From NCBI RefSeq assembly GCF_017744955.1, contig NZ_JAGIAG010000003.1:124001-188000 (forward strand): a stretch of DNA of 64,000 bases, read 5' to 3'. Position 1 is the stretch's first letter; each line of letters opens with the position of its first letter. The position numbers and the translations under genes were made by a program. This document shows positions 26,775-35,485 of this stretch, piece after piece. Source of the stretch: Dokdonella sp. (GTDB taxonomy: Bacteria; Pseudomonadota; Gammaproteobacteria; Xanthomonadales; Rhodanobacteraceae). A model generated the notes under the pieces. It worked only from the letters and a program-made list of their open reading frames with translations. It did not search any database and had not been told where the DNA came from.

Positions 26775-28976
26775 TTGGAACCGCCGTCGTCCCCGGCAAC
26801 GCAGTACCTGCCGACCTTCGGCCCGTTCCGCATCGACGCGACCGAGCGGCGCCTGTACCGCGACGGCGTCGCGATCGCGCTGACCCCGAAGGCGTTCGAC
26901 CTGCTGTTGGCCCTGGCCGAGGCGCCGGGCAAGCTGCGCAGCCGCGAGACGCTGCTGAGCCAGGTCTGGCCGGACACCATCGTCGAGGAGAACAACCTCA
27001 GCTGGAACATCCGCGCCCTGCGCAAGGCGCTCGGCGACACCGGCGAAACGCCGCTGTACATCGAGACCGTGCGCGGGCACGGCTACCGCTTCGTCGGCAA
27101 GTCCGGGTCGGAGCCGGAAGCCGGGCCGGTCTCGCCGCCGATCGAGGAGGAATCCGACAGCGGCGTCGACGCCGGAACCTCGCCGGCAACGGCGGGTACT
27201 CCGGCCGTGCCGACGCCGAACCGGCGCCGATGGCGCCTCGCCGCGGGCATTGCCCTGCTCACGCTGGCGGCGATCGCCGGCGCGATCGGCCTCGCCTACC
27301 GCAGCCTGCGCGCGCCGGCGGCGTCGCCGCACTCCCTGGCGGTGCTGCCGTTCGCCGAACTCGCGCGCAATCCGGACGCCGCGTATTTCGCCGCCGGCGT
27401 ACAGAACACGATCCTGACCAAGCTCGCCGCGATCGGCGATCTGCAGGTGATGTCGCGCGCCGCGACCAAGAACGAGGAAAGCCATCCGGCCGACGCGCGC
27501 GCCGTGGCAACGCAGCTCGGCGTCGCCGCCCTGCTCGAGGGCAGCGTGCAGCGCGACGGCGAGCGCTTCCGCGTCAACGTGCAGCTGATCGACGGCGGCA
27601 GCGGCAATCACCTGTGGGCGGAGTCGTATACGCGCCGCATCGAGGACCTGTTCGACGTCGAGAACGAGATCGCCGAGCACGTCGCCGCGGCGCTGAAGGC
27701 CAAGCTGCTGCATTCGGAAGCCGAGCACGTCGCCTACGTGCCCACGCGCGACGCGCAGGCCTACGACGACTTCCTCAAGGCCGAGTACCTGGCCGAGCAG
27801 GTCGGTCGCGTCGGCGCCGACGACATGGCCGGCGCGGCGGCGCAGGCGCGGGCGCTGTATCGGCAGGCGATCGCGCGCGATCCGAAGTTCGCCTTGGCCT
27901 GGGCGCGGCTCGCCTATCTCGACAGCCTGGCCTACTGGTTCCATCTCGATCCTTCGCCGGCGACCATCGCCGCTGCCGAAGACGCCGCGAAGAAGGCGCT
28001 CGAACTCGCGCCGGACCTGCCGCAGGCGCATCTCGCGCGCGGCTACGTGCACTACTACCGCGATCTCGACTACGCCGCCGCGCTGCGCGAGTTCGAACGC
28101 GTGCGCCAGGCCCTGCCCGGCGACGTCGAGATCGGCTCGGCGATCGCCAGCGTGCAGCGCCGCATGGGCCAGGTGCAGGAAGCGATTGCCGGCTACGAAC
28201 GCATCGCCGCGCTCGATCCGCGCAATTCGCGCTGGCCGATGGTGCTCGGCGACTCCTACGCGATGCTGCGCCGCTACGACGACGCGCTGAAAGCCTACGA
28301 CCGCGCGCAATCGGCCGATCCGAACAACCACGGCCCGGCGCTGTACCGCACCCTGGCGCTGCTGATTTCCGGCGACCTGCCAGGCGCGCAGCGCGCCCTG
28401 GACACGCTGCCGGCCGGCTTCGATCCGGGCGGCCTGAGCACGGCGCTGCGTTCCACCACGCGCTACATGCAACGCGACGCCGACGGCGCGCTGGCCGCGC
28501 TGACCTCGGCGCCGGAGTGGCTCGAGGCGGTCTATTTTCCAGCCACGATGCCGAGCGACCTGCTGCGCGCGCACGCCTTCGCACTCAAGGGCGACGCCAC
28601 GCAGGCGCACGCGGCGTACGCGCGAGCGCGCGACGTGCTGCTGGAAAAGCTGCGCGCGCAAGGCGAAGATGCGCACCTGCTGAGCCTGCTCGGGCTGGCC
28701 GAGGCCGGCCTCGGCGAGAACGACGCTGCGCTGGCGAACGGGCGGCGCGCGCTGGAGCGCTTCCCGGTTTCGCGCGACGCGATGGACGGCCCGACCTATC
28801 TTGCCGCGCTGGCGGAGATCGAAACGGCCACCGGCCATCTCGACGAGGCCGCACGGCACCTGCGCGAACTGCTGCGCCTGCCGGCCGGCACCGTCATGTC
28901 CGAGCGGCGCATCGCGCTCGATCCGCGCTTCGACGCGGTGCGCGAGACGCTGAAGAACGCCGGCGATCCGCCCTGA
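26775..28976 (+). CDS. CadC-like transmembrane regulator with TPR domain (copy 2)
   Basis: A 733-residue paralogue of the gene at 22163 with the same plan: winged helix (about residues 14-108, ending YIETVRGHGYRFVG), acidic linker, one membrane helix (about 153-175), FlgO/TolB-like domain beginning SLAVLPFAELARNPDAAYF, and TPR repeats to the end. The TTG at 26775 was chosen because GGGAG lies 7 nt before it and the winged helix follows directly. It is divergent from the Kelch protein, as copy 1 is from its own secreted neighbour. The ligand is unknown. The linker between winged helix and helix is the least similar part of the two copies. Confidence 0.87.
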   Translation: MEPPSSPATQYLPTFGPFRIDATERRLYRDGVAIALTPKAFDLLLALAEAPGKLRSRETLLSQVWPDTIVEENNLSWNIRALRKALGDTGETPLYIETVRGHGYRFVGKSGSEPEAGPVSPPIEEESDSGVDAGTSPATAGTPAVPTPNRRRWRLAAGIALLTLAAIAGAIGLAYRSLRAPAASPHSLAVLPFAELARNPDAAYFAAGVQNTILTKLAAIGDLQVMSRAATKNEESHPADARAVATQLGVAALLEGSVQRDGERFRVNVQLIDGGSGNHLWAESYTRRIEDLFDVENEIAEHVAAALKAKLLHSEAEHVAYVPTRDAQAYDDFLKAEYLAEQVGRVGADDMAGAAAQARALYRQAIARDPKFALAWARLAYLDSLAYWFHLDPSPATIAAAEDAAKKALELAPDLPQAHLARGYVHYYRDLDYAAALREFERVRQALPGDVEIGSAIASVQRRMGQVQEAIAGYERIAALDPRNSRWPMVLGDSYAMLRRYDDALKAYDRAQSADPNNHGPALYRTLALLISGDLPGAQRALDTLPAGFDPGGLSTALRSTTRYMQRDADGALAALTSAPEWLEAVYFPATMPSDLLRAHAFALKGDATQAHAAYARARDVLLEKLRAQGEDAHLLSLLGLAEAGLGENDAALANGRRALERFPVSRDAMDGPTYLAALAEIETATGHLDEAARHLRELLRLPAGTVMSERRIALDPRFDAVRETLKNAGDPP

Positions 28977-29093
28977 GCGATCGGCCGGCGGGGATCGGAA
29001 ACGCATTCGCTCTGCCGGTGCCGCTGCGCTTCGAGGGCGAGGCCGACGACGCCTCGCCCGCGAAAGCAGGACGCACGCGCCCTCGTGCGGGCA

Positions 29094-29111
29094 TGCCCGC
29101 TTGCGCGGGCA
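29094..29111. terminator. hairpin between convergent genes
   Basis: TGCCCGC (29094-29100) pairs with GCGGGCA (29105-29111) around TTGC, between regulator 2 and the metalloprotease, which converge here. The stem is 7 bp without a T-tract. The surrounding CCCGCGAAAGCAGG-type sequence looks like a dispersed intergenic repeat. Confidence 0.4.
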
Positions 29112-29142
29112 CTACACCGGAAAAACCCGCCGGCCGTACCGC

Positions 29143-31593
29143 TCAGATCGGCGCGCCTGGCGGAATCGCCGGCAGCGGTCGCAGCTTCACCGACTTCGGA
29201 TCGGCCAGGTACTTGCGGATCGTCTCCGCCGCCGATGCGCGACTGGCCGCGACCGCATCGCCGCCGCCCTGCTTCGCCAGCGTGGATTGCCACGCCTGCA
29301 ACGAAGCGCGCAGCTCGGCGTCGACCTGCGCGTGCAGCTTGCCGTCGTCGAGCGCGTGCAGCAGCGCGTCGAGCACGACCCAGTTCGCCGCCTCCTGCAC
29401 GGCCGCCGCGGACGCGTCGCGCGGCGCCTGCTGCCAGGTGCTGCGGAACGTCGCCGCCAGCACGTCGGCGACGCCGGGCTGCTGCGCGTCGCGCGCGTGC
29501 TGCCAGGCGAGGCGGTTCAGCCGCTCCGGCGCGAACAGGAACAAGGTCGTCTGCGCCGTCGCCGCCTCGGCCGCGGCGAGCGGGTCGAACAGCGGTGCGG
29601 TGCGGGTCGCGAAGTATTCGCGGCTCCGCGCGTAGTCGGCGGCGGGCGGCGTAACGAGATCGAGCACGTTCGCCGGCAATGCGAGCGCGTCGGCGCCGAG
29701 CGTACCGACGAGACGCGCGAGCGCTTCGCGCTGCATCGGCGCCGGCACCGGCTTCGCGCCGGCGCGTCGATCGCCGCCTTCGGAGTAGGCGTAACGGGCA
29801 CCGCCGAGCAGGCGCGCCACCGCTTCGGTCTGGTAGCGATGCAGCAGGTACACCGGCACCAGCCGCGCTTCGAGTTCGCCGGCCTGGCGCTCGGGCGGCA
29901 GCACGCCGAGCGAGAAATCCGCCAGCGCCTTGCGCCGTGCCGTCATCAGCGCGTCGAAGGTCTGCAGACTGTCGCTGCCGGAATCCCACAGCAGGCCGTC
30001 CGGCTCCGCGTCGCCGGGACCGCGCGCGTCCTGGTCGCTGACGTAGCCGAAACCGGCCGCGGCAATGTCGGTGCGCAGCTTCGCCAGCGCGGCCGCTTCC
30101 GCGCCCGGCGCGAACTGGGCGTAGGCGTGCGCGACGATGAAGTCGTCCCAGGGGCCGACGCCGACGCCGTACGCATCGGCCAGCGACAGCGCGCCGTCTG
30201 CGCCGACCTTCAGCAGCGGATGCGGATAGTCCATCACCGAGCCGTTGCCGTGCCGGCTGGCGGCGAAGTTGTGCGCGAAGCCGATCGCATGGCCGACCTC
30301 GTGCGCGGCCAGCTGGCGCAGGCGCGCCAGCGCCATCTGCTCGGCCTGGTTCTTCAGTTCCGCCGCGTTCGCCTTGTCGTACGGCGCGAGCAGGCTTTCG
30401 GCGATCAGGATGTCCTGGCGCACGCGCTGCGAACCGAGCGTGACGTTGCCGCGGATGATCTCGCCGGTGCGCGGATCGACGATCGGCTGGCCGTAGGACC
30501 AGCCGCGCGTGTAGCGGTGCGCCCAGGTGATCAGGCTGTAGCGCACGTCCATTGGATCGACGCCCTCGGGCAACAGCTCGACGCGGTAGGCGTCCTTGAA
30601 GCCGGCCTTCTCGAACGCGCTCCGCCACCAGTTGGCGCCTTCGAGCAGGGCCGACCGCACCGGCTCGGGCGTGCCGCGGTCGAGGTAGAACACGATCGGC
30701 TTCTTCACCGGACTCAGCGCGGCGGACGGATCGGTCTTCTCCAGGCGGAAGCGCGGCTGCACGCGGCGGTCGATGCTCGACGCGAGCGGCTGCGCGAAGT
30801 CGTACCAGCCGACGCTCAATCCACCCGATGCCGGGTGATACGCGCGCGGCGAATAGCCCGGCGCCGGCAGGCGCACGAAGCTGAGGTGCTGGCGCACGGT
30901 CAGGCTCTGCGGATCCATCGCCACGTCCTTGACGAAGGTGCCTTCGCCGGGGCCGCGGAAGGTCAGCAGCGCCTCCAGCTCGGTGTTGTCCGGAAAGCTC
31001 TTCGCATCGGCGAGCGATACCGCGCTGCGCTTGTCGTCGACTTCGTACTTGCCCTGCTTGGTGTCGCCGAGGCGCTGCGCGATGCCGTGGCGATCGGAGG
31101 TGAGCAGGGAGCTCACGTCGACCAGCACTTCGGCATTCGCGCCCTTGCGCTCGGCGACGACGTCGCCGGCCCACAGCACCGACTCGGCGAACGCCTGGCG
31201 CACGCTCAGCGATTCGTCCGGATTGTTCGACACGGCGCGGAACCGGGTGTTGTCCTCGACCAGCAGCACGCGCGAACCGACGCGGCGAAACTCGACCAGA
31301 TGCGAATCGCTGCTCTGCCCGCGATCCAGGCCGATGTCGTTGGAACCGAGCGCCCACGGCAGCGAGCTGGTCATCAGGAACGGCTGCTCGAACGCGCGCA
31401 GGCCGAGCAGCACGCGTCCTTTCGCCTCGTCGCGGTAGACGTCGAAGAAACCCGCCGTGCGCGCGAATCCGCGCGTGGCCGACTCGATGCCGGCGGCAGC
31501 CTCGGGCTTCTTCGGCGGCGCGTCGGCCGCGTGCACGGACAACGCGAACGCCGCGGCGAACGACACGCAGGCGATGGACTGGGCAAGCTTCAT
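29143..31593 (-). CDS. secreted zinc metalloprotease (DUF5117/DUF4953 type)
   Basis: An 816-residue exported metalloprotease. The start (31593) has AGGGGTG upstream and gives a signal peptide ending ALSVHAAD. An N-terminal beta-rich region (DUF5117-like; FFDVYRDEAKGRVLLGL) precedes the catalytic part, whose zinc site HEVGHAIGFAH has H431, H435 and H441 as ligands and E432 as the base. A Met follows in SVMDYP, as in the metzincin Met-turn. A long helical C-terminal domain completes it. The family is common in Xanthomonadales and Bacteroidetes; natural substrates are unknown. It appears to be a single-gene unit. Confidence 0.88.
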   Translation of the reverse strand: MKLAQSIACVSFAAAFALSVHAADAPPKKPEAAAGIESATRGFARTAGFFDVYRDEAKGRVLLGLRAFEQPFLMTSSLPWALGSNDIGLDRGQSSDSHLVEFRRVGSRVLLVEDNTRFRAVSNNPDESLSVRQAFAESVLWAGDVVAERKGANAEVLVDVSSLLTSDRHGIAQRLGDTKQGKYEVDDKRSAVSLADAKSFPDNTELEALLTFRGPGEGTFVKDVAMDPQSLTVRQHLSFVRLPAPGYSPRAYHPASGGLSVGWYDFAQPLASSIDRRVQPRFRLEKTDPSAALSPVKKPIVFYLDRGTPEPVRSALLEGANWWRSAFEKAGFKDAYRVELLPEGVDPMDVRYSLITWAHRYTRGWSYGQPIVDPRTGEIIRGNVTLGSQRVRQDILIAESLLAPYDKANAAELKNQAEQMALARLRQLAAHEVGHAIGFAHNFAASRHGNGSVMDYPHPLLKVGADGALSLADAYGVGVGPWDDFIVAHAYAQFAPGAEAAALAKLRTDIAAAGFGYVSDQDARGPGDAEPDGLLWDSGSDSLQTFDALMTARRKALADFSLGVLPPERQAGELEARLVPVYLLHRYQTEAVARLLGGARYAYSEGGDRRAGAKPVPAPMQREALARLVGTLGADALALPANVLDLVTPPAADYARSREYFATRTAPLFDPLAAAEAATAQTTLFLFAPERLNRLAWQHARDAQQPGVADVLAATFRSTWQQAPRDASAAAVQEAANWVVLDALLHALDDGKLHAQVDAELRASLQAWQSTLAKQGGGDAVAASRASAAETIRKYLADPKSVKLRPLPAIPPGAPI

Positions 31594-31719
31594 CGTGACA
31601 CCCCTGATGGACCGGAACGTCCGAGTCTGCCTTGCCTGGGGCGGGATTGGGATGGGTCGAAAGGCCTGGGTGTGTTCGTGGCCTTCTCCGGCCTCGTCTA
31701 GAAGCCTCTCTCGCAGAGC

Positions 31720-32041
31720 CGCAGAGGGCGCAGAGGGCGCAGAGGGCGCAGAGGAAAGATGATTTTTTCTCCGCGCTCTCTGCGGCTCTGCGAGGGAAGC
31801 TTTCTCGACGCGCACGGAGGTTGCGCGAAAAGCGCCCTCACCCCGGCCCTCTCCCGCAAGCGGGAGAGGGGGAAAAGATGATGTGGAAGGAAACGCTTTT
31901 CTCCGCGCGCTCTGCGGCTCTGCGAGGGAAGCTTTCTCGACGCGCATGGAGGCTGCGCGAAAAGCGCCCTCATCCTGGCCCTCTCCCGCAAGCGGGAGAG
32001 GGGGAACAGCGCGGCTTTCGCCTCTCCCCTTGCGGGAGAGG
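31720..32041. repeat. cluster of dispersed intergenic repeats
   Basis: A four-fold GAGGGCGCA-type 9-mer run sits at 31720-31755. Two copies of a roughly 110-bp unit follow, from about 31765 and 31897, each running from CTCTGCGGCTCTGCGAGGGAAG to a hairpin. The hairpins at 31847-31870 and 31979-32002 are the same 24-bp palindrome: a 10-bp CCCTCTCCCG stem with a CAAG loop. A degenerate third hairpin lies at 32021-32041. The cluster fills the 494-nt gap between the metalloprotease and yceH; no gene is seen in it. Confidence 0.85.
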
Positions 32042-32087
32042 TCGACGCGCGCAGCGCGGCGGGTGAGGGGCGCTTTGACGCCGCCTC

Positions 32088-32768
32088 TTACGCGCCCGCT
32101 GCATCCAGCCGCTGCCGCAGCTCGGCGATTTCCGCACGCAGCTCGGCGATCTCGGCTTCGAGCTGATCGATCCGCTCGCCGGCGCCGGAACGCGACGACG
32201 GTGCGGCGGGCACCGCGCTCGCGAACGCTTCGGCATCGACGGGGCCGCCGAGCAGATGCATGTAGCGATCCTCGCGCTGGCCGGGGCCGCGGCCGAGGCG
32301 GATCACGTACGCCGCCGGCTCGCGCTGAATCAGGCGGTCGAGCGTGTCGCGCAGATCCTCGATGCTCGGGAAGTCGGCCAGGCGATCGGTGCGCGTGTGC
32401 AGTTCGCTCAAGGTCTGCGGCCCGCGCAGCAGCAAGGCGCACAGGACGGCGCGCTGGCGCGCGGTGGTGCCGTAGACGGTGTCGAAGCGGTGTTCGTAGC
32501 GCAGCGCACGCTGCGAGGTCGGCGCGATCTTGACCAGCGAGCGGCGCTCCAGCTCGTTCAAGGCGTGGCCGACCGCGCCCGGCTCGAGGTTCATGACCGG
32601 CTCGCGGCTGGTCTTCTGGTTGCACGCGGCGACCAGTGCGTTGAGGGTCAGCGGATAGACTTCCGGCGTGATCGCCGCTTTCTCGACCAGACAGCCGAGG
32701 ATGCGCGCTTCGGCCGCGTCGAGCGGCGGCAGCGTGGTGTCCGATTCCTGCGCGCTCGTTTCGTCCAT
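32088..32768 (-). CDS. yceH: YceH-family (UPF0502/DUF480) protein
   Basis: A 226-residue protein of the YceH family, which consists of two winged-helix domains. The family sequence LDAAEARILGCLVEKAAITP begins near residue 16, and CNQKTSREPVMNLEP follows. The C-terminal 40 residues form a heptad-like coiled coil (RIDQLEAEIAELRAEIAELR). The role is poorly known; a DNA-binding or regulatory function is only suggested by the fold. The ATG at 32768 with GGAAGG upstream was preferred over the ATG 24 nt further out, which has no ribosome site. Confidence 0.88.
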   Translation of the reverse strand: MDETSAQESDTTLPPLDAAEARILGCLVEKAAITPEVYPLTLNALVAACNQKTSREPVMNLEPGAVGHALNELERRSLVKIAPTSQRALRYEHRFDTVYGTTARQRAVLCALLLRGPQTLSELHTRTDRLADFPSIEDLRDTLDRLIQREPAAYVIRLGRGPGQREDRYMHLLGGPVDAEAFASAVPAAPSSRSGAGERIDQLEAEIAELRAEIAELRQRLDAAGA

Positions 32769-32853
32769 GGTGCTCGGCCTTCCGGAAAACATCCAGTGTA
32801 GCCGTGCCGCCTGCCCGCGGCGAACCTCGACGCGCGCCGATGCGGCGCGGGCG

Positions 32854-33546
32854 TCAGTGCGCGAGGGTCGGCGCCGGATCGAAGCCGTCGGCGAAGATCG
32901 TGTCGCTGCCGCGCTCGATGCGCAGGTTGTCGAAGCGCACGTCGTAGATCGCGAAGCCGTAGATGTAACCGGGCTCGAACGTGGTGAAGGCGAGTTCGTC
33001 CACCTGCGCCATCACGTCGGCGAAGGTCACGCCGTCCGGCAGCACCGGCTCGCCGGTCGAAGGATCTTCGGCGCCGTAGCCGCCCCACCCCGCCGGCAGC
33101 TGCGGCGCCCCCGGCGCGAAGCTGATCGCGTAGCCGCCCCAGTCCGGGCCGGCCTGCAGCACGCCGAGGCGCGTCCAGACCGCGGTGTAGGGATAGCCGT
33201 CCTGCGCCAGCGCGTGGCTGCGGAACTCGACGATCAGGTTGCGCGTGATCTCGCTGCCTTCGTACGTCATCGAATCGACCTTGACGTCGAGTCCGACGCC
33301 GAGCACGGCGTCCTGCGTCAGATCGCCGAGGAAGGCCGCATTCGAGTCGGTGCGGTACTCGATGCCGGTCGCTTCGAGGAAGAAATGCGCGTTCGGGCCC
33401 GGATGGCCGCCGTCCGGCTCGACCAGGGCGTTGCCGTCCCAGCCTTCCGCTCCGTCGTCGAACGTCACCACCGTGGACTGCGCCGCGGCGACGCCGCAGG
33501 ACAGCAGTCCGGCCATACCGAGGATCGCGCGAGCCGCACCGTTCAT
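32854..33546 (-). CDS. secreted laminin-B-like domain protein with IFADGFD tag
   Basis: A 230-residue exported protein consisting of a signal peptide (to about residue 22, GVAAAQ), one beta-sandwich domain and the tag. The domain begins VVTFDDGAEGWDG and contains GGHPGPNAHFF, which resembles laminin-B/carbohydrate-binding-like folds, and ends IYDVRFDNLRIER. The tag IFADGFD is at 217-223, followed by PAPTLAH. The domain is clearly homologous to the N-terminal half of the next gene (33615-35312). The start has AGAGAGG upstream. Ligand and role are unknown. Confidence 0.78.
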   Translation of the reverse strand: MNGAARAILGMAGLLSCGVAAAQSTVVTFDDGAEGWDGNALVEPDGGHPGPNAHFFLEATGIEYRTDSNAAFLGDLTQDAVLGVGLDVKVDSMTYEGSEITRNLIVEFRSHALAQDGYPYTAVWTRLGVLQAGPDWGGYAISFAPGAPQLPAGWGGYGAEDPSTGEPVLPDGVTFADVMAQVDELAFTTFEPGYIYGFAIYDVRFDNLRIERGSDTIFADGFDPAPTLAH

Positions 33547-33569
33547 TGCCGCCACCTCTCTTTTCATTC

Positions 33570-33610
33570 GATCCGCTGCACGAGCCGCGACGCGGCTCGC
33601 GCAGCGGATC
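33570..33610 (-). terminator. 20-bp near-perfect hairpin after the fusion gene
   Basis: 33570-33589 pairs with 33591-33610 with one mismatch; the centre is a single A, so the actual loop will open a few pairs. It begins 4 nt after the stop of the gene at 33615 and ends just before the ribosome site of the gene at 33546. No T-tract follows, so it could be a terminator, an RNA-stability element or an attenuator. Confidence 0.5.
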
Positions 33611-33614
33611 GGAG

Positions 33615-35312
33615 TCACTTCGCTTCGAAGCCGTCGACGAAGATCCTATCGACGACCAGCGGGCGCATCAGGAATGCGCGTCCCGGAATGCCGTCGCGGA
33701 TGCCGATTCCGACGATCTCGTTGTTGGCGTTGATGCCGAGCGGCGTGGTCAGGTCGCTCCAGGCCTCGTGCTGCGCCGAGTCGGCGATCAGGTCGCGCAG
33801 CACGTACTTGCTGCCGTCGAGCCACAGCCAGCCGATCGGATTGCCGCCGCCGTTGTAGTCGTCGGCGCCGACGATCCACAACGCCTCGTTGAGCGCGTTC
33901 GCCTCGCCGGGCGAGTAGTCCGGCACCGGGATCACGCCGAGGTCGGTCATCTGCCCGTCCGGTGCCCACAGCACCGAGTGCGGCCTGAAGTTCGCCTCGC
34001 GGCTGGAACCGACCACGTAGCCGGCGTTGTTGATGCGGCGCGTCTGCGAGGTGCCGCCGTACGAGGGCAGCTCGCGGATGGCACCGGTCCGGCTGTCGTA
34101 GACCCAGCCGACCACGCGCGTGCCTTCGACGTTCCACTCGTAGCCGCAGACTTCGCCGTTCTCGTTGATGCCTTCGGCCGCACCGTCGCCGCCGCCGAGA
34201 CCGATGTTGCGCAGGCCGTCGGCCTGCGACCAGAGGAACGCACCGGTGTAGCTGCCGACGACCTGGCCGGACGAATTGACGTCCCAGGCCTGCGACATAT
34301 TGTCGGTGCCGGGCGTGAGGTCGATCATGCCGGTGTCTTCCGACCAGAAGAACGCGTGGCTGACGCTCGCTCCCGGGAAGCCCACCATCGGCGTCATCGA
34401 CTCGCCGACCAGGAAGTCGTTCTCGCTCATGCCGCGCGCGACGCCGTAGCTGGGCGCGTTGTCGGGCATCAGGCTGCCGATGTTGAGCATCGCGCCTTCG
34501 TGCCAGAAGAACGCCTGCGCCTCGCGGTTGGTGGCCTCGGCGGTGCCGGCGACGTGGCCGGCGTCGTTGATGTCGTGCGCGTTGGCCAGTTCACCGCCGA
34601 AGTCGCCGAGATCGACGATCTCGTACTGCGGCGGCGTCACCGGCGCCGGACCGGCGGCGCGGTCGATGCTGAGGTTGTCGGCGCGCAGGTCGACGTCCAT
34701 CAGGCCGACCGAGAGGCCGGGCTTGTCGGTGGTGACGAGGATCTCGTCGACCTGGGCCAGCACGTCGGCGAAGCTGACGCCGGGCGGCAGGGTCGGATCG
34801 AAGGTCACCGGGTCCTCGGCGCCGGTGCCGTGCCAGCCTTTCGGCAGCACGGTCGAGCGCGGGTCGAAGCTGACCGTGTAGCGGGTCCAGTCCGGCGTCG
34901 CCTGCAAGGTACCGAGCGTGGTCCAGACCGAGGCCCACGGATAGCCGTCCTGCGCCAGCGCGCGGCTGCGCAGCTCGACGATCAGGTCGCGCGAGACCGG
35001 GCTGCCGTTCGCGTTCAGCGACTCGACCTTGACGTCGAGCGAGAAGCCGACGCCCTTCGACGCGCTGAAGTCGCCGATGAAGGCGGCGTTCGCGTCCGTG
35101 CGCAGCTCGAAGGAGCCGAGGTCCGAACCGGCCAGATGCGCGTGCGCGCCCGGATGACCGCCGTCGGCCTCGATCGAAAGGTCGCCGCCGGTCCAGAGCC
35201 AGCCTTCGGCACCGTCGTCGAAGCCGACCACGGTGGGCTGGGCCGCCACCGAGGCGGCGAACAGCAGTCCGACGGTCGAAACGGCCCCGAGCAAAGTCTG
35301 TCTTGCGTACAT
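33615..35312 (-). CDS. secreted laminin-B-like plus HAF-repeat protein with IFVDGFE tag
   Basis: A 565-residue exported protein. After the signal peptide (cleavage near SVAAQ), residues 25-225 are a laminin-B-like domain starting VVGFDDGAEGWLW and ending DLRADNLSIDR. Residues about 232-550 are HAF repeats (TIGR02913-type), each with a DINDAG/VNSSGQVVG/INNAGYVVG-like core and FFW or GWVYD strands. IFVDGFE lies at 557-563, plus two residues. The N-terminal half matches the gene at 32854 and the C-terminal half matches the gene at 35486, so this looks like a fusion of the two neighbours, or their parent. A GGGAG site precedes the start. The function of HAF proteins is not known. Confidence 0.82.
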   Translation of the reverse strand: MYARQTLLGAVSTVGLLFAASVAAQPTVVGFDDGAEGWLWTGGDLSIEADGGHPGAHAHLAGSDLGSFELRTDANAAFIGDFSASKGVGFSLDVKVESLNANGSPVSRDLIVELRSRALAQDGYPWASVWTTLGTLQATPDWTRYTVSFDPRSTVLPKGWHGTGAEDPVTFDPTLPPGVSFADVLAQVDEILVTTDKPGLSVGLMDVDLRADNLSIDRAAGPAPVTPPQYEIVDLGDFGGELANAHDINDAGHVAGTAEATNREAQAFFWHEGAMLNIGSLMPDNAPSYGVARGMSENDFLVGESMTPMVGFPGASVSHAFFWSEDTGMIDLTPGTDNMSQAWDVNSSGQVVGSYTGAFLWSQADGLRNIGLGGGDGAAEGINENGEVCGYEWNVEGTRVVGWVYDSRTGAIRELPSYGGTSQTRRINNAGYVVGSSREANFRPHSVLWAPDGQMTDLGVIPVPDYSPGEANALNEALWIVGADDYNGGGNPIGWLWLDGSKYVLRDLIADSAQHEAWSDLTTPLGINANNEIVGIGIRDGIPGRAFLMRPLVVDRIFVDGFEAK

Positions 35313-35421
35313 CAGAACTCCCGTATCGTTCGCCCGGCCCCTGTTGGCGGGCCGGAACGCAGGTATGAAGGTAACGCGCCGCGGCGCAACCCAATCCTGC
35401 GGTCAGGCGCAACCCTGGCGC

Positions 35422-35465
35422 ATGCACGAACGATGCGAACTCGATGTACGAACGATGTACCCTCG
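35422..35465. repeat. 22-bp direct repeat upstream of the fusion gene
   Basis: Two adjacent 22-bp units (35422-35443 and 35444-35465) share 17 of 22 bases, including the 10-base core ACGAACGATG. They lie about 110 nt before the start at 35312 and 20 nt after the stop of the gene at 35486. The two-turn period would place both cores on the same helix face, as expected for a pair of protein sites. Confidence 0.4.
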
Positions 35466-35485
35466 CGGCCGGGCCGCGCGGAGGC

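Noticed and set aside
28796..31357. Large minus-strand frame overlapping the metalloprotease in another phase
   Set aside because: Shadow of the metalloprotease; Arg/Ala-rich, and the HEVGH-bearing frame is the coding one.
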